From Streptomyces cyaneochromogenes (lineage in GTDB: Bacteria; Actinomycetota; Actinomycetes; Streptomycetales; Streptomycetaceae), in NCBI RefSeq assembly GCF_003963535.1, contig NZ_CP034539.1, positions 9,734,001-9,798,000 on the forward strand: a DNA stretch of 64,000 nucleotides, in the 5' to 3' direction. A program made the position numbers and the translations under genes. How positions within the stretch are numbered: the first letter of the stretch is position 1; each line of letters begins with the position of its first letter. This document shows positions 42,201 to 53,532 of this stretch, one piece after another. The notes beneath the pieces are model-generated. The model was given only the letters and a program-made list of their open reading frames with translations. It was not told the origin of the DNA and ran no database searches.

Positions 42201-42214
42201 GGGCCGAACGGACC
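42201..42214. promoter_or_regulatory. DevR/OsdR-like box between USP 5 and USP 6
   Basis: GGGCCGAACGGACC, one base from the palindrome, 78 bp from the USP 5 start and 91 bp from the USP 6 start; likely serves both divergent promoters. Confidence 0.55.
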
Positions 42215-42304
42215 CGCGTCGGAGCCCTGGCGGCCCATACCCGCCCGTGAACCGCGGTCCGACGCTGGCACCGAGGAGCAGACCGACCACAGGAGGTGCG
42301 CGCC

Positions 42305-43207
42305 ATGCTTCCGCCCGTCATGGCCGGAGTCGACGGATCCGCCGAGAGCCTCGCCGCCGCCGAGTGGGCCGCCCGTGAGGCGGCGCGCCGGGACCGGCCG
42401 CTGCAGCTGGTGCACGTCTGGAGCTGGCATCCCCGCGAGGGAGCCGACGCGTCGGCGACTGCGGTCCAGCGGTATCTGGCCCGGCGTGCGCTGCGCCAGG
42501 CCGAGGACCGCATCCGCCGTACCTGCCCCGGCGTCAAACTCGACGACGAACAGATCGAGGGACCCGCGACCGGCGCCCTTCTGCATGCTGCCGAGCAGGC
42601 CGAGCTGCTGGTACTGGGATCGCGCGGCCTCAGTGGCTTCACCGGGTTCCTGGTCGGGTCGGTCGCCCTGGGAGTGGTGGCACGGGCCGCCCGCCCGGTC
42701 GTCCTCGTCCGAGCGGGTGAGGAGGCGACAGACGAGCATCTTCCGGACGACGACGGCAACCTGTCCACCCGCACCGGCTACCGGGACGTCGTCCTGGGCA
42801 TCGACCTCGACGACCCCTGCGACGACGTGATCGAGTTCGCTTTCGAGGCGGCCCGGCTGCGCGGCGCGCGCCTGCACGTCGTGCACGCCTGGCAGGAGCG
42901 GTCGCCGTTGGGGCTCGGCCCCGGTGACATCGGGCTGGTGAACGGCCGGGAGCAGGCCGACGAGTGGCTCGGCTTCCTCACGGCCGTGCTGAAGGTTTGG
43001 CGGGACAAGTACTCCGAGGTAGAGGTGGCAGAGACGGTGACCGAGGGTCGCCCACAGTCGGTTCTGGTCCGTGCATCCACCGGGGCGAGCCTGCTCGTGG
43101 TCGGCCGCCGGATGACCGAGCGCCCGGCCGGCCCGCGCACCGGACCGGTCACCCACGCCGCCATCCATCACGTCGGCTGCCCCGTGGCCGTCGTCCCCCA
43201 CGAGTGA
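42305..43207 (+). CDS. Tandem universal stress protein (USP 6)
   Basis: 300 aa; first UspA domain with intact GSRGLSGFTGFLVGS, second with the motif degraded (GRRMTERPAGPRTGP). It is the closest relative of USP 3 in this window (shared RPVVLVRAGE and DDVIEFAFE-type segments). ATG at 42305 with AGGAGG upstream; an in-frame GTG at 42296 overlaps that ribosome site and is less likely. Six nucleotides upstream of the pyruvate phosphate dikinase gene and co-transcribed with it. Confidence 0.93.
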   Translation: MLPPVMAGVDGSAESLAAAEWAAREAARRDRPLQLVHVWSWHPREGADASATAVQRYLARRALRQAEDRIRRTCPGVKLDDEQIEGPATGALLHAAEQAELLVLGSRGLSGFTGFLVGSVALGVVARAARPVVLVRAGEEATDEHLPDDDGNLSTRTGYRDVVLGIDLDDPCDDVIEFAFEAARLRGARLHVVHAWQERSPLGLGPGDIGLVNGREQADEWLGFLTAVLKVWRDKYSEVEVAETVTEGRPQSVLVRASTGASLLVVGRRMTERPAGPRTGPVTHAAIHHVGCPVAVVPHE

Positions 43208-43213
43208 GAGGCC

Positions 43214-45910
<2,697 letters not shown>

Positions 45911-46513
45911 GGCGCATGGGTGAGTGCCCCGGCAGCGGTGCATCGCGCTGGACAGCAGGACCGAGCCTGTGCGGGCGGGACCGGCCGGCCGCGCCGGAGA
46001 CCCGGCGGGGTCGTTGCTGGGCTGGGCGACGACGCCACACACATCATCCGGCCCGGGTAGCTCGGCGTATCCATGAGCCTCCGCCCAGCGCATGGATTTT
46101 GGCCTGATTGGCATGCCTGGGCGTAGTAGGCAGCAATCGCCTCCGTGGGGCACGATCGTTTGTCGCCTCAAGCTGGCGGCCGGTAGCGTTGCGATAGCGA
46201 ATGGCGTAAGGGTGAGAGCAACGGCTCTGCCGGGCGCAGGCACAGTGCTTGAAGAAGGTGCCCATCCCGCGTATGAGCTGGGTCGCCAACGTGCAATCTC
46301 CTGACTCATGCTGGGAGTTTGCTGACCAACGGGTCCACAGCATGGTCCTGACCTGCGGCCGCACCAAACTACGAGATGTTGATCGGCGTCGCAGGTCAGA
46401 ACCCTGCTCTCGGCAGTATCGACCTTGCGGCAGCGAAGGGCACGTGGGCGGAACGGAGGGCTCTGCGATCCGTGCTCCGCGCCGCCCCGGGCGGCCGCAG
46501 GAGAATGAGCGGC
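45911..46513. other. Gap of about 600 bp at the island edge
   Basis: No intact gene is visible on either strand. Base composition from about 46.1 to 46.4 kb is visibly less GC-rich than the surroundings. The only recognisable content is an integrase-like fragment on the minus strand at 46131-46265. Confidence 0.5.
46131..46265 (-). pseudogene. Tyrosine integrase N-terminal fragment (remnant)
   Basis: From an ATG at 46265 the minus strand reads GTFFKHCACA, then SRCSHPYAIRYRNATGRQLE, resembling the N-terminal arm-binding domain of actinomycete tyrosine integrases (C-x-C...C-x-H-P...R-x-R...G-R-Q). After about 35 residues similarity continues only through a frame change (EAIAAYYAQA) and then ends. 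No catalytic domain or tRNA attachment site is present. If real, it is the scar of a mobile element at the border of the stress island. Confidence 0.4.
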
Positions 46514-47125
46514 ATGACACGTCTGCAAGCCCCGTTCGGCAGGTGGGAGCCCGCGTCTCTGGGCGAGGTCGTCGCGAGGTTCTCCGGCCTGGAGTGCCGC
46601 TGGTGGGTGGCCGGCGGTCTTGCGATCGAGCTCGCGGTGGGGCGTCGCATCCGGCCCCACGGGGACATCGACGTCCTGCTGTTGCGGCGTGACCAGCGAG
46701 TGGTGCAGCAGGTTCTGTCGGGCTGGCAGTGGTGGGCCGCCGATCCGCCGGGGAGCCTGCGTCCGTGGGCGTCCGGCGAGGTCCTGCCCCGGGGAGTCCA
46801 TGACATCTGGTGCCGGCCCGGGCTCGCCGATCCCTGGCGTGTTCAGATCATGCTGGACGAGTCCCACGGTCAGGAATGGGTGTCGCGGCGTGATCCCCGG
46901 GTGCGCAGGCCCATCGGCACGCTGGGGATGACGACGGCCGAGGGCGTTCCCTTTCTGGCTCCGGAAGTGCAGCTCTACTACAAGGCCAAGGCGCCTCGCC
47001 CCAAGGACGAGGAGGACTTCGACGCCGTGCTGCCCGTGCTCACGGATCAGCAGCGACAGTGGCTCGTCGACGCGATCTCCATGACGTACGGGGCGCACCC
47101 TTGGGCCGGGCGCCTGGAGACGTGA
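46514..47125 (+). CDS. Nucleotidyltransferase-fold protein (AadB/PF10706-like)
   Basis: 203 aa. CRWWVAGGLAIELAVGRRIR followed by PHGDIDVLLLRRDQ is the GG...R-x-H-x-D-I-D pattern of aminoglycoside 2''-nucleotidyltransferase-like proteins; VQLYYKAK and KDEEDFDAVLP in the C-terminal half also fit. Substrate is unknown; chromosomal members usually do not confer resistance. ATG at 46514 is used because AGGAG lies 10 nt upstream; ATG at 46505 is too close to that site. It stands alone between the integrase remnant and the sulfur region and may have been acquired. Confidence 0.7.
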   Translation: MTRLQAPFGRWEPASLGEVVARFSGLECRWWVAGGLAIELAVGRRIRPHGDIDVLLLRRDQRVVQQVLSGWQWWAADPPGSLRPWASGEVLPRGVHDIWCRPGLADPWRVQIMLDESHGQEWVSRRDPRVRRPIGTLGMTTAEGVPFLAPEVQLYYKAKAPRPKDEEDFDAVLPVLTDQQRQWLVDAISMTYGAHPWAGRLET

Positions 47126-47351
47126 CCCTCGAACCTCCTGGAACGGTTCCCGGAAGATCGTTTTCTGCCGTCCTCCGGGACTGCCCGAGCCACCCGCGAC
47201 GGAATTCATGCACCTGCAATGATCTACCCCTCAACTTCCTGCTAGACATGGTGGGGTGACCCCCTCGGAGCGGCAGCCCGCCCCCTGAAGACGTCCCGTG
47301 CAGCTGAACCCCGGTCCCGGACCCTCCTCGACCCCTAAGGACTCCGCCTCC

Positions 47352-48098
47352 GTGGCACATTCGATCGACGTTCGTGGTGGCGAAGCCCTGGCCGACCCGA
47401 GCACGCCCCTCCTGGACAACGCGATCTGGGCCGCACTGTCCGGCCCGCACGCCCGCTTCGCCGAACGGCTCGGCCGCGCCGCCCGCTACCCCGCCGACGT
47501 CTACGACTTCGCCGCCCTCGCCGATCCGGCCGACCCGGCCGCCTGGGCCGACCTGCGCACGCTCGTCGGTCCCGGAACCGTCGTACGGGTCAAGCCGGTT
47601 GAAGAGGTTCCCGCCGGATGGGAAGTGGTCGGCGGCGGAGTGGGAGTACAACTCGTCGACACCGCACTGCGGGCCGAACCAGCCCCCGAAGCGGTACGGC
47701 TCGGTCCCGACGACGTTCCCGAGATCCTCGACCTGGTCGCCCGCACCAAGCCCGGCCCCTTCCTGAAGCGCACCGTCGAACTGGGCACCTATCTCGGCAT
47801 CCGGCACCAGGGGCGGCTGATCGCGATGGCCGGCGAGCGGATCCGGCCGCCCGGCTGGACGGAGATCAGCGCCGTCTGCACCGACCCCGAGCATCGCAGC
47901 CGCGGTCTGGCCACGCGCCTCGTGCGTGCCGTCGCGGCGGGCATCCGCGCCCGCGGCGACGTCCCGTTCCTGCACGCCGCCGCCGGCAACACGCCGGCGA
48001 TCCGGCTGTACGAGTCCATCGGCTTCACCCTGCGCCGCCGTTCGCCCATCCTGCTGGTCCGCAGTCCGGGAACACCGCGCGAGGTCGGGGCGTTGTGA
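47352..48098 (+). CDS. GNAT family N-acetyltransferase (FR47-like)
   Basis: 248 aa. The N-terminal half (DNAIWAALSGPHARFAERLG) is a family-specific domain; the C-terminal half carries the GNAT fold with CTDPEHRSRGLATRLVRAVA, the acetyl-CoA pyrophosphate loop, and NTPAIRLYESIGF. Acceptor unknown. GTG at 47352 has AAGGA 10 nt upstream; GTG at 47298 in the same frame would add 18 residues without conserved features. Just upstream of a leader peptide and the flavin monooxygenase operon. Confidence 0.85.
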   Translation: MAHSIDVRGGEALADPSTPLLDNAIWAALSGPHARFAERLGRAARYPADVYDFAALADPADPAAWADLRTLVGPGTVVRVKPVEEVPAGWEVVGGGVGVQLVDTALRAEPAPEAVRLGPDDVPEILDLVARTKPGPFLKRTVELGTYLGIRHQGRLIAMAGERIRPPGWTEISAVCTDPEHRSRGLATRLVRAVAAGIRARGDVPFLHAAAGNTPAIRLYESIGFTLRRRSPILLVRSPGTPREVGAL

Positions 48099-48157
48099 CT
48101 GACGACGAGATGTGCGAGGCGCCGAAGCGCGCGCCCCGACGGACGGAGGTGGCGGAC

Positions 48158-48244
48158 GTGACGCACATATTCCACGCCGTCCATCTCCACTCCCGGCCCC
48201 ACATCGATCTCCAGCGCGTGGCCGGCGCGCTCTGTTGTTCCTGA
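48158..48244 (+). CDS. Leader peptide, 28 aa, ending Cys-Cys-Ser (cysteine attenuator)
   Basis: GTG at 48158 follows GGAGGT at 7 nt spacing. The peptide has HSRPHIDLQRVAGALCC then Ser and stop (TGA 48242-48244). It matches the SRRHIDLxR...C leader peptides that precede sulfur-assimilation genes in Streptomyces. Consecutive Cys codons at the end suggest ribosome stalling when charged tRNA-Cys is low, controlling the flavin monooxygenase operon that starts 82 bp downstream. Confidence 0.75.
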   Translation: MTHIFHAVHLHSRPHIDLQRVAGALCCS

Positions 48245-48326
48245 CCCGTTCCTTCACCGCCGTTGCCCCCACTTGTGTGTGAGGGCCCGGCGTTCTCGCC
48301 ACGGACTTTCAGGAAGGCACCGACTC

Positions 48327-49535
48327 GTGTCCTCAACTCCCCCTTCTTTCCTGCACCTTGCCGTCGCCCTGGACGCAACGGGCTGGCATCCCGCCTCCTG
48401 GCGCGAGCCGGTGGCCCGCCCCCGGGACCTGTTCACCGCGGAGTACTGGGCCGATCTGGTCACCGAGGCCGAGCGCGGGCTGCTCGACTTCGTGACCATC
48501 GAGGACGGTCTCGGCCCGCAGTCCTCCCACTGGCTGGACCCGGACGAGCGCACCGACCAGGTTCGCGGCCGTCTCGACGCCGTCCTTATCGCCTCCCGCG
48601 TCGCCCCGCTGACCCGGCACATAGGTGTCGTACCGACCGTGGTGGCCACACACACGGAGCCGTTCCACATCTCCAAGGCCATCGCCACCCTCGACTACGT
48701 CAGCGCCGGCCGCGCCGGCCTGCGCGTGCAGATCACCGCCCGCCCGAACGAAGCGGCGCACTTCGGCCGCCGCACCGTCCCCCGCATCGAGGCCTACGAC
48801 AGCCCGGCCGCGCAGGGGGTGGTGACGGACCTGTTCGACGAGGCCGCCGACCACGTCGAGGCGGTGCGCCGGCTCTGGGACAGCTGGGAGGACGACGCCG
48901 AGATCCGGGATGCCGCCACCGGCCGCTTCATCGACCGCGACAAGCTGCACTACATCGACTTCGAGGGCCGGCACTTCAGCGTCAAGGGCCCCTCGATCAC
49001 GCCCCGGCCGCCACAGGGTCAGCCGATCGTCAGCGCCCTGGCCCACGACGCCATTCCCTACCGGCTCGTGGCCCGCGCCGCCGACATCGGCTATGTCACC
49101 CCGTACGACGCCGACGAGGCCCGCGCCGTCGTCGCCCGGATCCGCGCCGAGCAGAGCGCGGCGGGGCGAGCCGCCGAGACCCTGCACGTCTTCGGCGACC
49201 TGGTGGTCTTCCTCGACGACGACCCGGCCGCCGCGACCGCCCGGCGGGAACGGCTGGAGGCCCTCGCGGGAGAGCCGTACACGAGTGACGCGCTGATATT
49301 CACCGGCACTCCCCACCAACTCGCCGATCTGCTCCAGGAACTGCAGAGCGCCGGGCTGACGGGCTTCCGGCTGCGTCCCGCCGTCGCCGGCCACGACCTC
49401 CCGGCGATCACCCGGGGCCTGGTCCCCGAACTCCAGCGCCGGGGCGTCTTCCGCCGCGCCTACGAGGCCGACACCCTGCGCGGGCTGCTGGGCCTGCCCC
49501 GCCCCGCCAACCGCTACGCCGCCGCGAACGCCTGA
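48327..49535 (+). CDS. LLM-class flavin-dependent monooxygenase 1
   Basis: 402 aa, bacterial luciferase-like TIM barrel. Recognisable segments: HLAVALDATGWHPASW, LLDFVTIEDGLGP, HTEPFHISKAIATLDYVSAG and RGLVPELQRRGVFR near the C-terminus, as in the NtaA/SnaA/SoxA-like group that oxygenates organic substrates with FMNH2 from a separate reductase. GTG at 48327 with AGGAAGG 9 nt upstream. First gene of a four-gene cluster behind a cysteine leader peptide, which points to organosulfur use; the actual substrate is unknown. Confidence 0.87.
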   Translation: MSSTPPSFLHLAVALDATGWHPASWREPVARPRDLFTAEYWADLVTEAERGLLDFVTIEDGLGPQSSHWLDPDERTDQVRGRLDAVLIASRVAPLTRHIGVVPTVVATHTEPFHISKAIATLDYVSAGRAGLRVQITARPNEAAHFGRRTVPRIEAYDSPAAQGVVTDLFDEAADHVEAVRRLWDSWEDDAEIRDAATGRFIDRDKLHYIDFEGRHFSVKGPSITPRPPQGQPIVSALAHDAIPYRLVARAADIGYVTPYDADEARAVVARIRAEQSAAGRAAETLHVFGDLVVFLDDDPAAATARRERLEALAGEPYTSDALIFTGTPHQLADLLQELQSAGLTGFRLRPAVAGHDLPAITRGLVPELQRRGVFRRAYEADTLRGLLGLPRPANRYAAANA

Positions 49536-49556
49536 GCCGGAGGGACGTCCACGACC

Positions 49557-50933
49557 ATGAGCAAGCCGCTGAAGCAGATCCACCTGGCCGCCCACTTCCC
49601 CGGCGTCAACAACACCACCGTCTGGAGCGACCCACAGGCGGGCAGCCACGTCGAGTTCAGCTCCTTCGTGCACTTCGCGCGGACCGCCGAACGCGCCAAG
49701 TTCGACTTCCTGTTCCTCGCCGAGGGGCTCAGGCTCCGGGAACAGGGCGGGAAGATCTACGACCTGGACGTCGTCGGCCGCCCCGACACCTTCACCGTCC
49801 TCGCCGCGCTCGCCGCCGTCACCGAACACCTCGGACTGACCGGCACCATCAACTCCACCTTCAACGAGCCCTACGAGGTCGCCCGCCAGTTCGCCAGCCT
49901 CGACCACCTCTCCGGCGGCCGCTCCGCGTGGAACGTCGTCACCTCCTGGGACGCCTTCACCGGCGAGAACTTCCGACGCGGCGGATTCCTGCCGCAGGAG
50001 GAGCGCTACTCCCGCGCCAGGGAGTTCCTGGCCACGGCGAACGAACTCTTCGACTCCTGGCACGGCGACGAGATCCTCGCCGACCAGGAGACCGGTGCCT
50101 TCCTGCGGGACGCGAAGGCCGGAGCCTTCGTCCACACCGGGCAGCACTTCGACATCCACGGCCGGTTCAACGTCCCGCGCTCCCCGCAGGGCCGCCCGGT
50201 GATCTTCCAGGCCGGCGACTCCGAGGAGGGACGCGAGTTCGCCGCCTCCGAAGCCGACGCGATCTTCAGCCGGCACGCAACCCTCGAAGCGGGCCGGGCC
50301 TTCTACACCGACGTCAAGAAGCGCCTCGCCAAGTACGGCCGCCGCGACGACCAGTTGCTGATCCTGCCCGCCGCCACCTTCACACTCGCCGACACCGACG
50401 CCGAGGCCGAGGAACTGGCCAAGCAGGTGCGCCGCCTGCAGGTCAGCGGCGCCACCGCCCTCAAGCACCTGGAGTTCGTCTGGAACCGGGACCTGTCCGC
50501 CTACGATCCGGACGGGCCGCTCCCCGACATCGACCCCGACGTCAGTGACCACCACATCTCCAAGGGCCGTGCCCAGGTCCGCATGTACCGCGACCCGCTG
50601 GCCACCGCCCGCGAGTGGCGCGAGCTCGCCGCCGCCAACAACTGGTCGATCCGCGACCTGGTCATCGAGACCGGCAACCGGCAGAACTTCATCGGTTCGG
50701 CGGAGACCATCGCCCGCACCATCAACGACTTCGTGCAGGCAGACGCCAGTGACGGCTTCATCCTCGTCCCGCACATCACTCCCGGCGGCCTCGACGAGTT
50801 CGCCGACAAGGTCGTCCCGCTGCTCCAGGAACAGGGCGTCTTCCGCACCGAGTACGAGGGCCCGACCCTGCGTCATCAACTGGGCCTGGCCCACCCGGAC
50901 GACGTATCGGGTGAGCAGCGGGCGGCGTCGTGA
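49557..50933 (+). CDS. NtaA/DmoA-family FMN-dependent monooxygenase 2
   Basis: 458 aa. HLAAHFPGVNNTTVWSDPQA, the long insertion with GSHVEFSSFVHFARTAERAK, and SGGRSAWNVVTSWDAFTGEN are hallmark segments of the NtaA/SnaA/DszA/DmoA family. Members oxidise nitrilotriacetate, dibenzothiophene sulfone or dimethyl sulfide using reduced FMN. ATG at 49557. 21 nt after monooxygenase 1; stop overlaps the next gene's GTG. Context favours a sulfur compound. Confidence 0.9.
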   Translation: MSKPLKQIHLAAHFPGVNNTTVWSDPQAGSHVEFSSFVHFARTAERAKFDFLFLAEGLRLREQGGKIYDLDVVGRPDTFTVLAALAAVTEHLGLTGTINSTFNEPYEVARQFASLDHLSGGRSAWNVVTSWDAFTGENFRRGGFLPQEERYSRAREFLATANELFDSWHGDEILADQETGAFLRDAKAGAFVHTGQHFDIHGRFNVPRSPQGRPVIFQAGDSEEGREFAASEADAIFSRHATLEAGRAFYTDVKKRLAKYGRRDDQLLILPAATFTLADTDAEAEELAKQVRRLQVSGATALKHLEFVWNRDLSAYDPDGPLPDIDPDVSDHHISKGRAQVRMYRDPLATAREWRELAAANNWSIRDLVIETGNRQNFIGSAETIARTINDFVQADASDGFILVPHITPGGLDEFADKVVPLLQEQGVFRTEYEGPTLRHQLGLAHPDDVSGEQRAAS

Positions 50934-52012
50934 AGTTCCTCGCCATCACCCTGATCGTGCACCGCCCGGACCCGGTCACCGCAGTGCACAAGCCGACCCA
51001 CGACCGGTTCCGCGAGGTCCTCGACAACGCGCTGCTCGCCGAGGAACTGGGCTTCGACGGCTTCGGCGTGGGGGAGCGGCACGAGCGGCCGTTCATCTCG
51101 TCCTCACCGACCGTCGTCCTGAGCCACATAGCGGCACTGACCCGGCGCGTCCGGCTGTTCACCGCCGTGACGACCCTCAGCCTCCTGGACCCGGTGCGGG
51201 CCTACGAGGACTACGCCACCCTCGACCATCTCGCCGAGGGCCGCCTGGAGTTGATCATCGGCAAGGGCAACGGCGCGGCCCAGCGCGAGCTGTTCCACGT
51301 CACGCCCGAGGACCAGTGGGACCGCAACGCCGAGAGCTACGAGGTGTTCCGGCAGATCTGGCGGCAGGACAAGGTCACCGCCAAGACCCGCTTCCGGCCC
51401 GAACTGACCGACGCCGAGGTGTGGCCGCGGCCCTACCAGCAGCCCGTCCGGGTCTGGCACGGCAGCGCCACCAGCAGGGAGTCGGTGGACCTGGCCGCCC
51501 GCTACGGCGACCCGCTGTTCTCGGCGAACGTCACCCACCCCATAGAGCCGTACGCCGAGTTGATCCGCCACTACCGCGAGCGATGGGAGCACTACGGCCA
51601 CGACCCGGCCGACATCGCGGTCGGCGCCGGCACGGCCGGACTCCTGGTGACCCGCACCTCCCAGGACGCCCTCGAGGTGTACCGGCCGATCTTCGAGGCG
51701 AACCTTGAGTTCCAGCGGCGGTTCGGCCTGCCCGTGGTCTTCGAGACCCTGGAGGACTTCGTCGAGCGCAGCTCCGCGCTGATCGGCAGCCCGCAGCAAG
51801 TCATCGAGAAGGTGCACCGCTACCACGAGCAGTTCGGCCACACCGTGCTCCATCTGCACGCGGACGCCAGCGGACTGACGGACACTCAGCACCGCGACTC
51901 GCTGGAGCTCTTCCAGGCCGAGGTCGCCCCCGTCCTGCGCCGCGAGATCCCGGACCCGCCCTTCCCCTGGGGACCGGTCCTGCCCGTCACCGAGGAGCCC
52001 GCCCATGTCTGA
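50930..52012 (+). CDS. LLM-class flavin-dependent oxidoreductase 3
   Basis: 360 aa, luciferase-like: LGFDGFGVGERHERPFISSS, LSLLDPVRAYEDYATLDHLA and ELIIGKGNGAAQRELF are typical. Possibly uses FMN and may act on a sulfonate or alkanal. GTG at 50930 overlaps the upstream stop (GTGA), and its end overlaps the next gene by 8 nt, so all four monooxygenases are translationally linked. Confidence 0.88.
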   Translation: MKFLAITLIVHRPDPVTAVHKPTHDRFREVLDNALLAEELGFDGFGVGERHERPFISSSPTVVLSHIAALTRRVRLFTAVTTLSLLDPVRAYEDYATLDHLAEGRLELIIGKGNGAAQRELFHVTPEDQWDRNAESYEVFRQIWRQDKVTAKTRFRPELTDAEVWPRPYQQPVRVWHGSATSRESVDLAARYGDPLFSANVTHPIEPYAELIRHYRERWEHYGHDPADIAVGAGTAGLLVTRTSQDALEVYRPIFEANLEFQRRFGLPVVFETLEDFVERSSALIGSPQQVIEKVHRYHEQFGHTVLHLHADASGLTDTQHRDSLELFQAEVAPVLRREIPDPPFPWGPVLPVTEEPAHV

Positions 52013-53132
52013 CATACCCCTCGGCGTTCTCGACCTGGTGCCGATCCCGTCCGGCTCGACGGCCGCCGACGCCCTGCGCAACTCCATCGACCTCGCCCAG
52101 CAGGCCGAGCGCCTCGGCTACGCCCGCTACTGGTTCGCCGAGCACCACCTCAACCCGGGCGTCGCGGGCACGTCCCCCGCGGTCGTGCTCGCGCTGACCG
52201 CGTCCGCCACCTCCACGATCCGGCTCGGCTCCGGCGCCGTACAGCTCGGCCACCGCACCGCGCTGAGCACGGTCGAGGAGTTCGGCCTGGTCGACGCCCT
52301 GCACCCGGGCCGCCTCGACCTCGGCCTGGGCCGCTCGGGCGGCCGACCGCCGGGAGAGCGGGCCGCCCCGCAGCAGACGGCCACCCCGGTCGTGGACGGC
52401 AGGGCCCCGAACGGCCTGCTGATCCCGCCCCGCTTCTCCTTCGAGCGTCTCCTCGGCTCACCCCGGATCGCCCTTCAGCGCAAGCTCCTCCTGCTGCCCG
52501 GCGCCGAGTCGCAGGACTACGCCGAGCAGATCGACGACATCCTCGCCCTGCTGGCCGGCACCTACCGCTCCCCGGAAGGCGTCGAGGCGCGCGCCGTGCC
52601 GGGCGAGGGCGCCGACGTCGAGCTGTGGATCCTGGGCAGCAGCGGCGGGCAGAGCGCCGAGGCGGCGGGCGCGCGGGGGCTGCGGTTCGCCGCGAACTAC
52701 CACGTCAGCCCGGCCACGGTGCTGGAGGCGGTGGACGGCTACCGGGCCTTCTTCCAGCCCTCCGACTTCCTCGACAAGCCGTACGTCAGCGTCTCGGCCG
52801 ACGTGGTCGTGGCGCGGGACGACGCGACGGCCCGTGAGCTCGCCACCGGATACGCGGCCTGGGTCCGCAGCATCCGCACGGCCGAGGGCGCCATCGAGTT
52901 CCCGACGCCGGAGCAGGCCCGTGCCCTTGAGTGGGGTGACGAGGACAGCGAACTGGTGCGGGACCGCGTGGACACGCAGTTCGTCGGCTCGCCGGGGCGG
53001 GTGGCCGACCGCCTGGAGCAGCTCCAGGAGGCCACCGGGGCCGACGAGTTGCTCATCACGACCATCACCCACGACCACGCCGACCGGGTGAGGTCGTACG
53101 AGCTGCTGGCGCAGGAGTGGAGCCGGAGGTGA
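52005..53132 (+). CDS. LLM-class flavin-dependent oxidoreductase 4
   Basis: 375 aa. Starts IPLGVLDLVPIPSGSTAADA and continues ARYWFAEHHLNPGVAGTSPA, the MsnO8/YhbW subgroup of luciferase-like enzymes. A reductase for FMNH2 supply is not in this operon, although a nitroreductase is encoded at 55.4 kb. ATG at 52005 inside the end of the previous gene. Last gene of the cluster. Confidence 0.9.
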   Translation: MSDIPLGVLDLVPIPSGSTAADALRNSIDLAQQAERLGYARYWFAEHHLNPGVAGTSPAVVLALTASATSTIRLGSGAVQLGHRTALSTVEEFGLVDALHPGRLDLGLGRSGGRPPGERAAPQQTATPVVDGRAPNGLLIPPRFSFERLLGSPRIALQRKLLLLPGAESQDYAEQIDDILALLAGTYRSPEGVEARAVPGEGADVELWILGSSGGQSAEAAGARGLRFAANYHVSPATVLEAVDGYRAFFQPSDFLDKPYVSVSADVVVARDDATARELATGYAAWVRSIRTAEGAIEFPTPEQARALEWGDEDSELVRDRVDTQFVGSPGRVADRLEQLQEATGADELLITTITHDHADRVRSYELLAQEWSRR

Positions 53133-53532
53133 CGGGTCATCGGTGCGCAGGCGGCGCGGGCCGCCTCCTGACACCGTCGGTGACGACGGCCGCGATCCTG
53201 TCGGGCAGACGGCGGCCGTCCGCACCGGTGAACCCACCAACGACAGCAACGCCGGGGCGGCGCTGAGCGGCTGTACGGATCGGTAGCCGTCGAGGAGAGC
53301 CACGGCGTTCTCCGCGGGGAGCCGGCCGAAGGGGCCGCCAGGCTCGGCGCGGTGCACGCCGGGTCCGCCTCGCCGGGCGTCCTGTACTGCGGCGGCGGCA
53401 TCTCCGCCGCGTCGCGGGGCCGCCCGCCCTCCGCGGCGGCGTCACGGCCTGCAGGGCCGCGTTACACGGAAGCCACGAACCTGTCATACGCGAGCAGGAA
53501 TGCCGGTCGAGAGCACGCCGGTTGCCTGGGAT
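53133..53532. other. 400-bp gap without a clear gene
   Basis: Between monooxygenase 4 and the F420-type oxidoreductase gene. Short open frames exist on both strands but none has a recognisable domain, ribosome site or leader-peptide pattern. It could be the remnant of a lost gene. Confidence 0.4.

Noticed and set aside
47195..47260. Possible leader peptide upstream of the GNAT gene
   Set aside because: The ATG near 47208 is followed almost at once by a stop, and no SRRHIDL-type or Cys-rich frame is present.
53133..53532. Small gene or leader peptide before oxidoreductase 5
   Set aside because: No frame with a ribosome site, domain or leader-peptide pattern could be supported.
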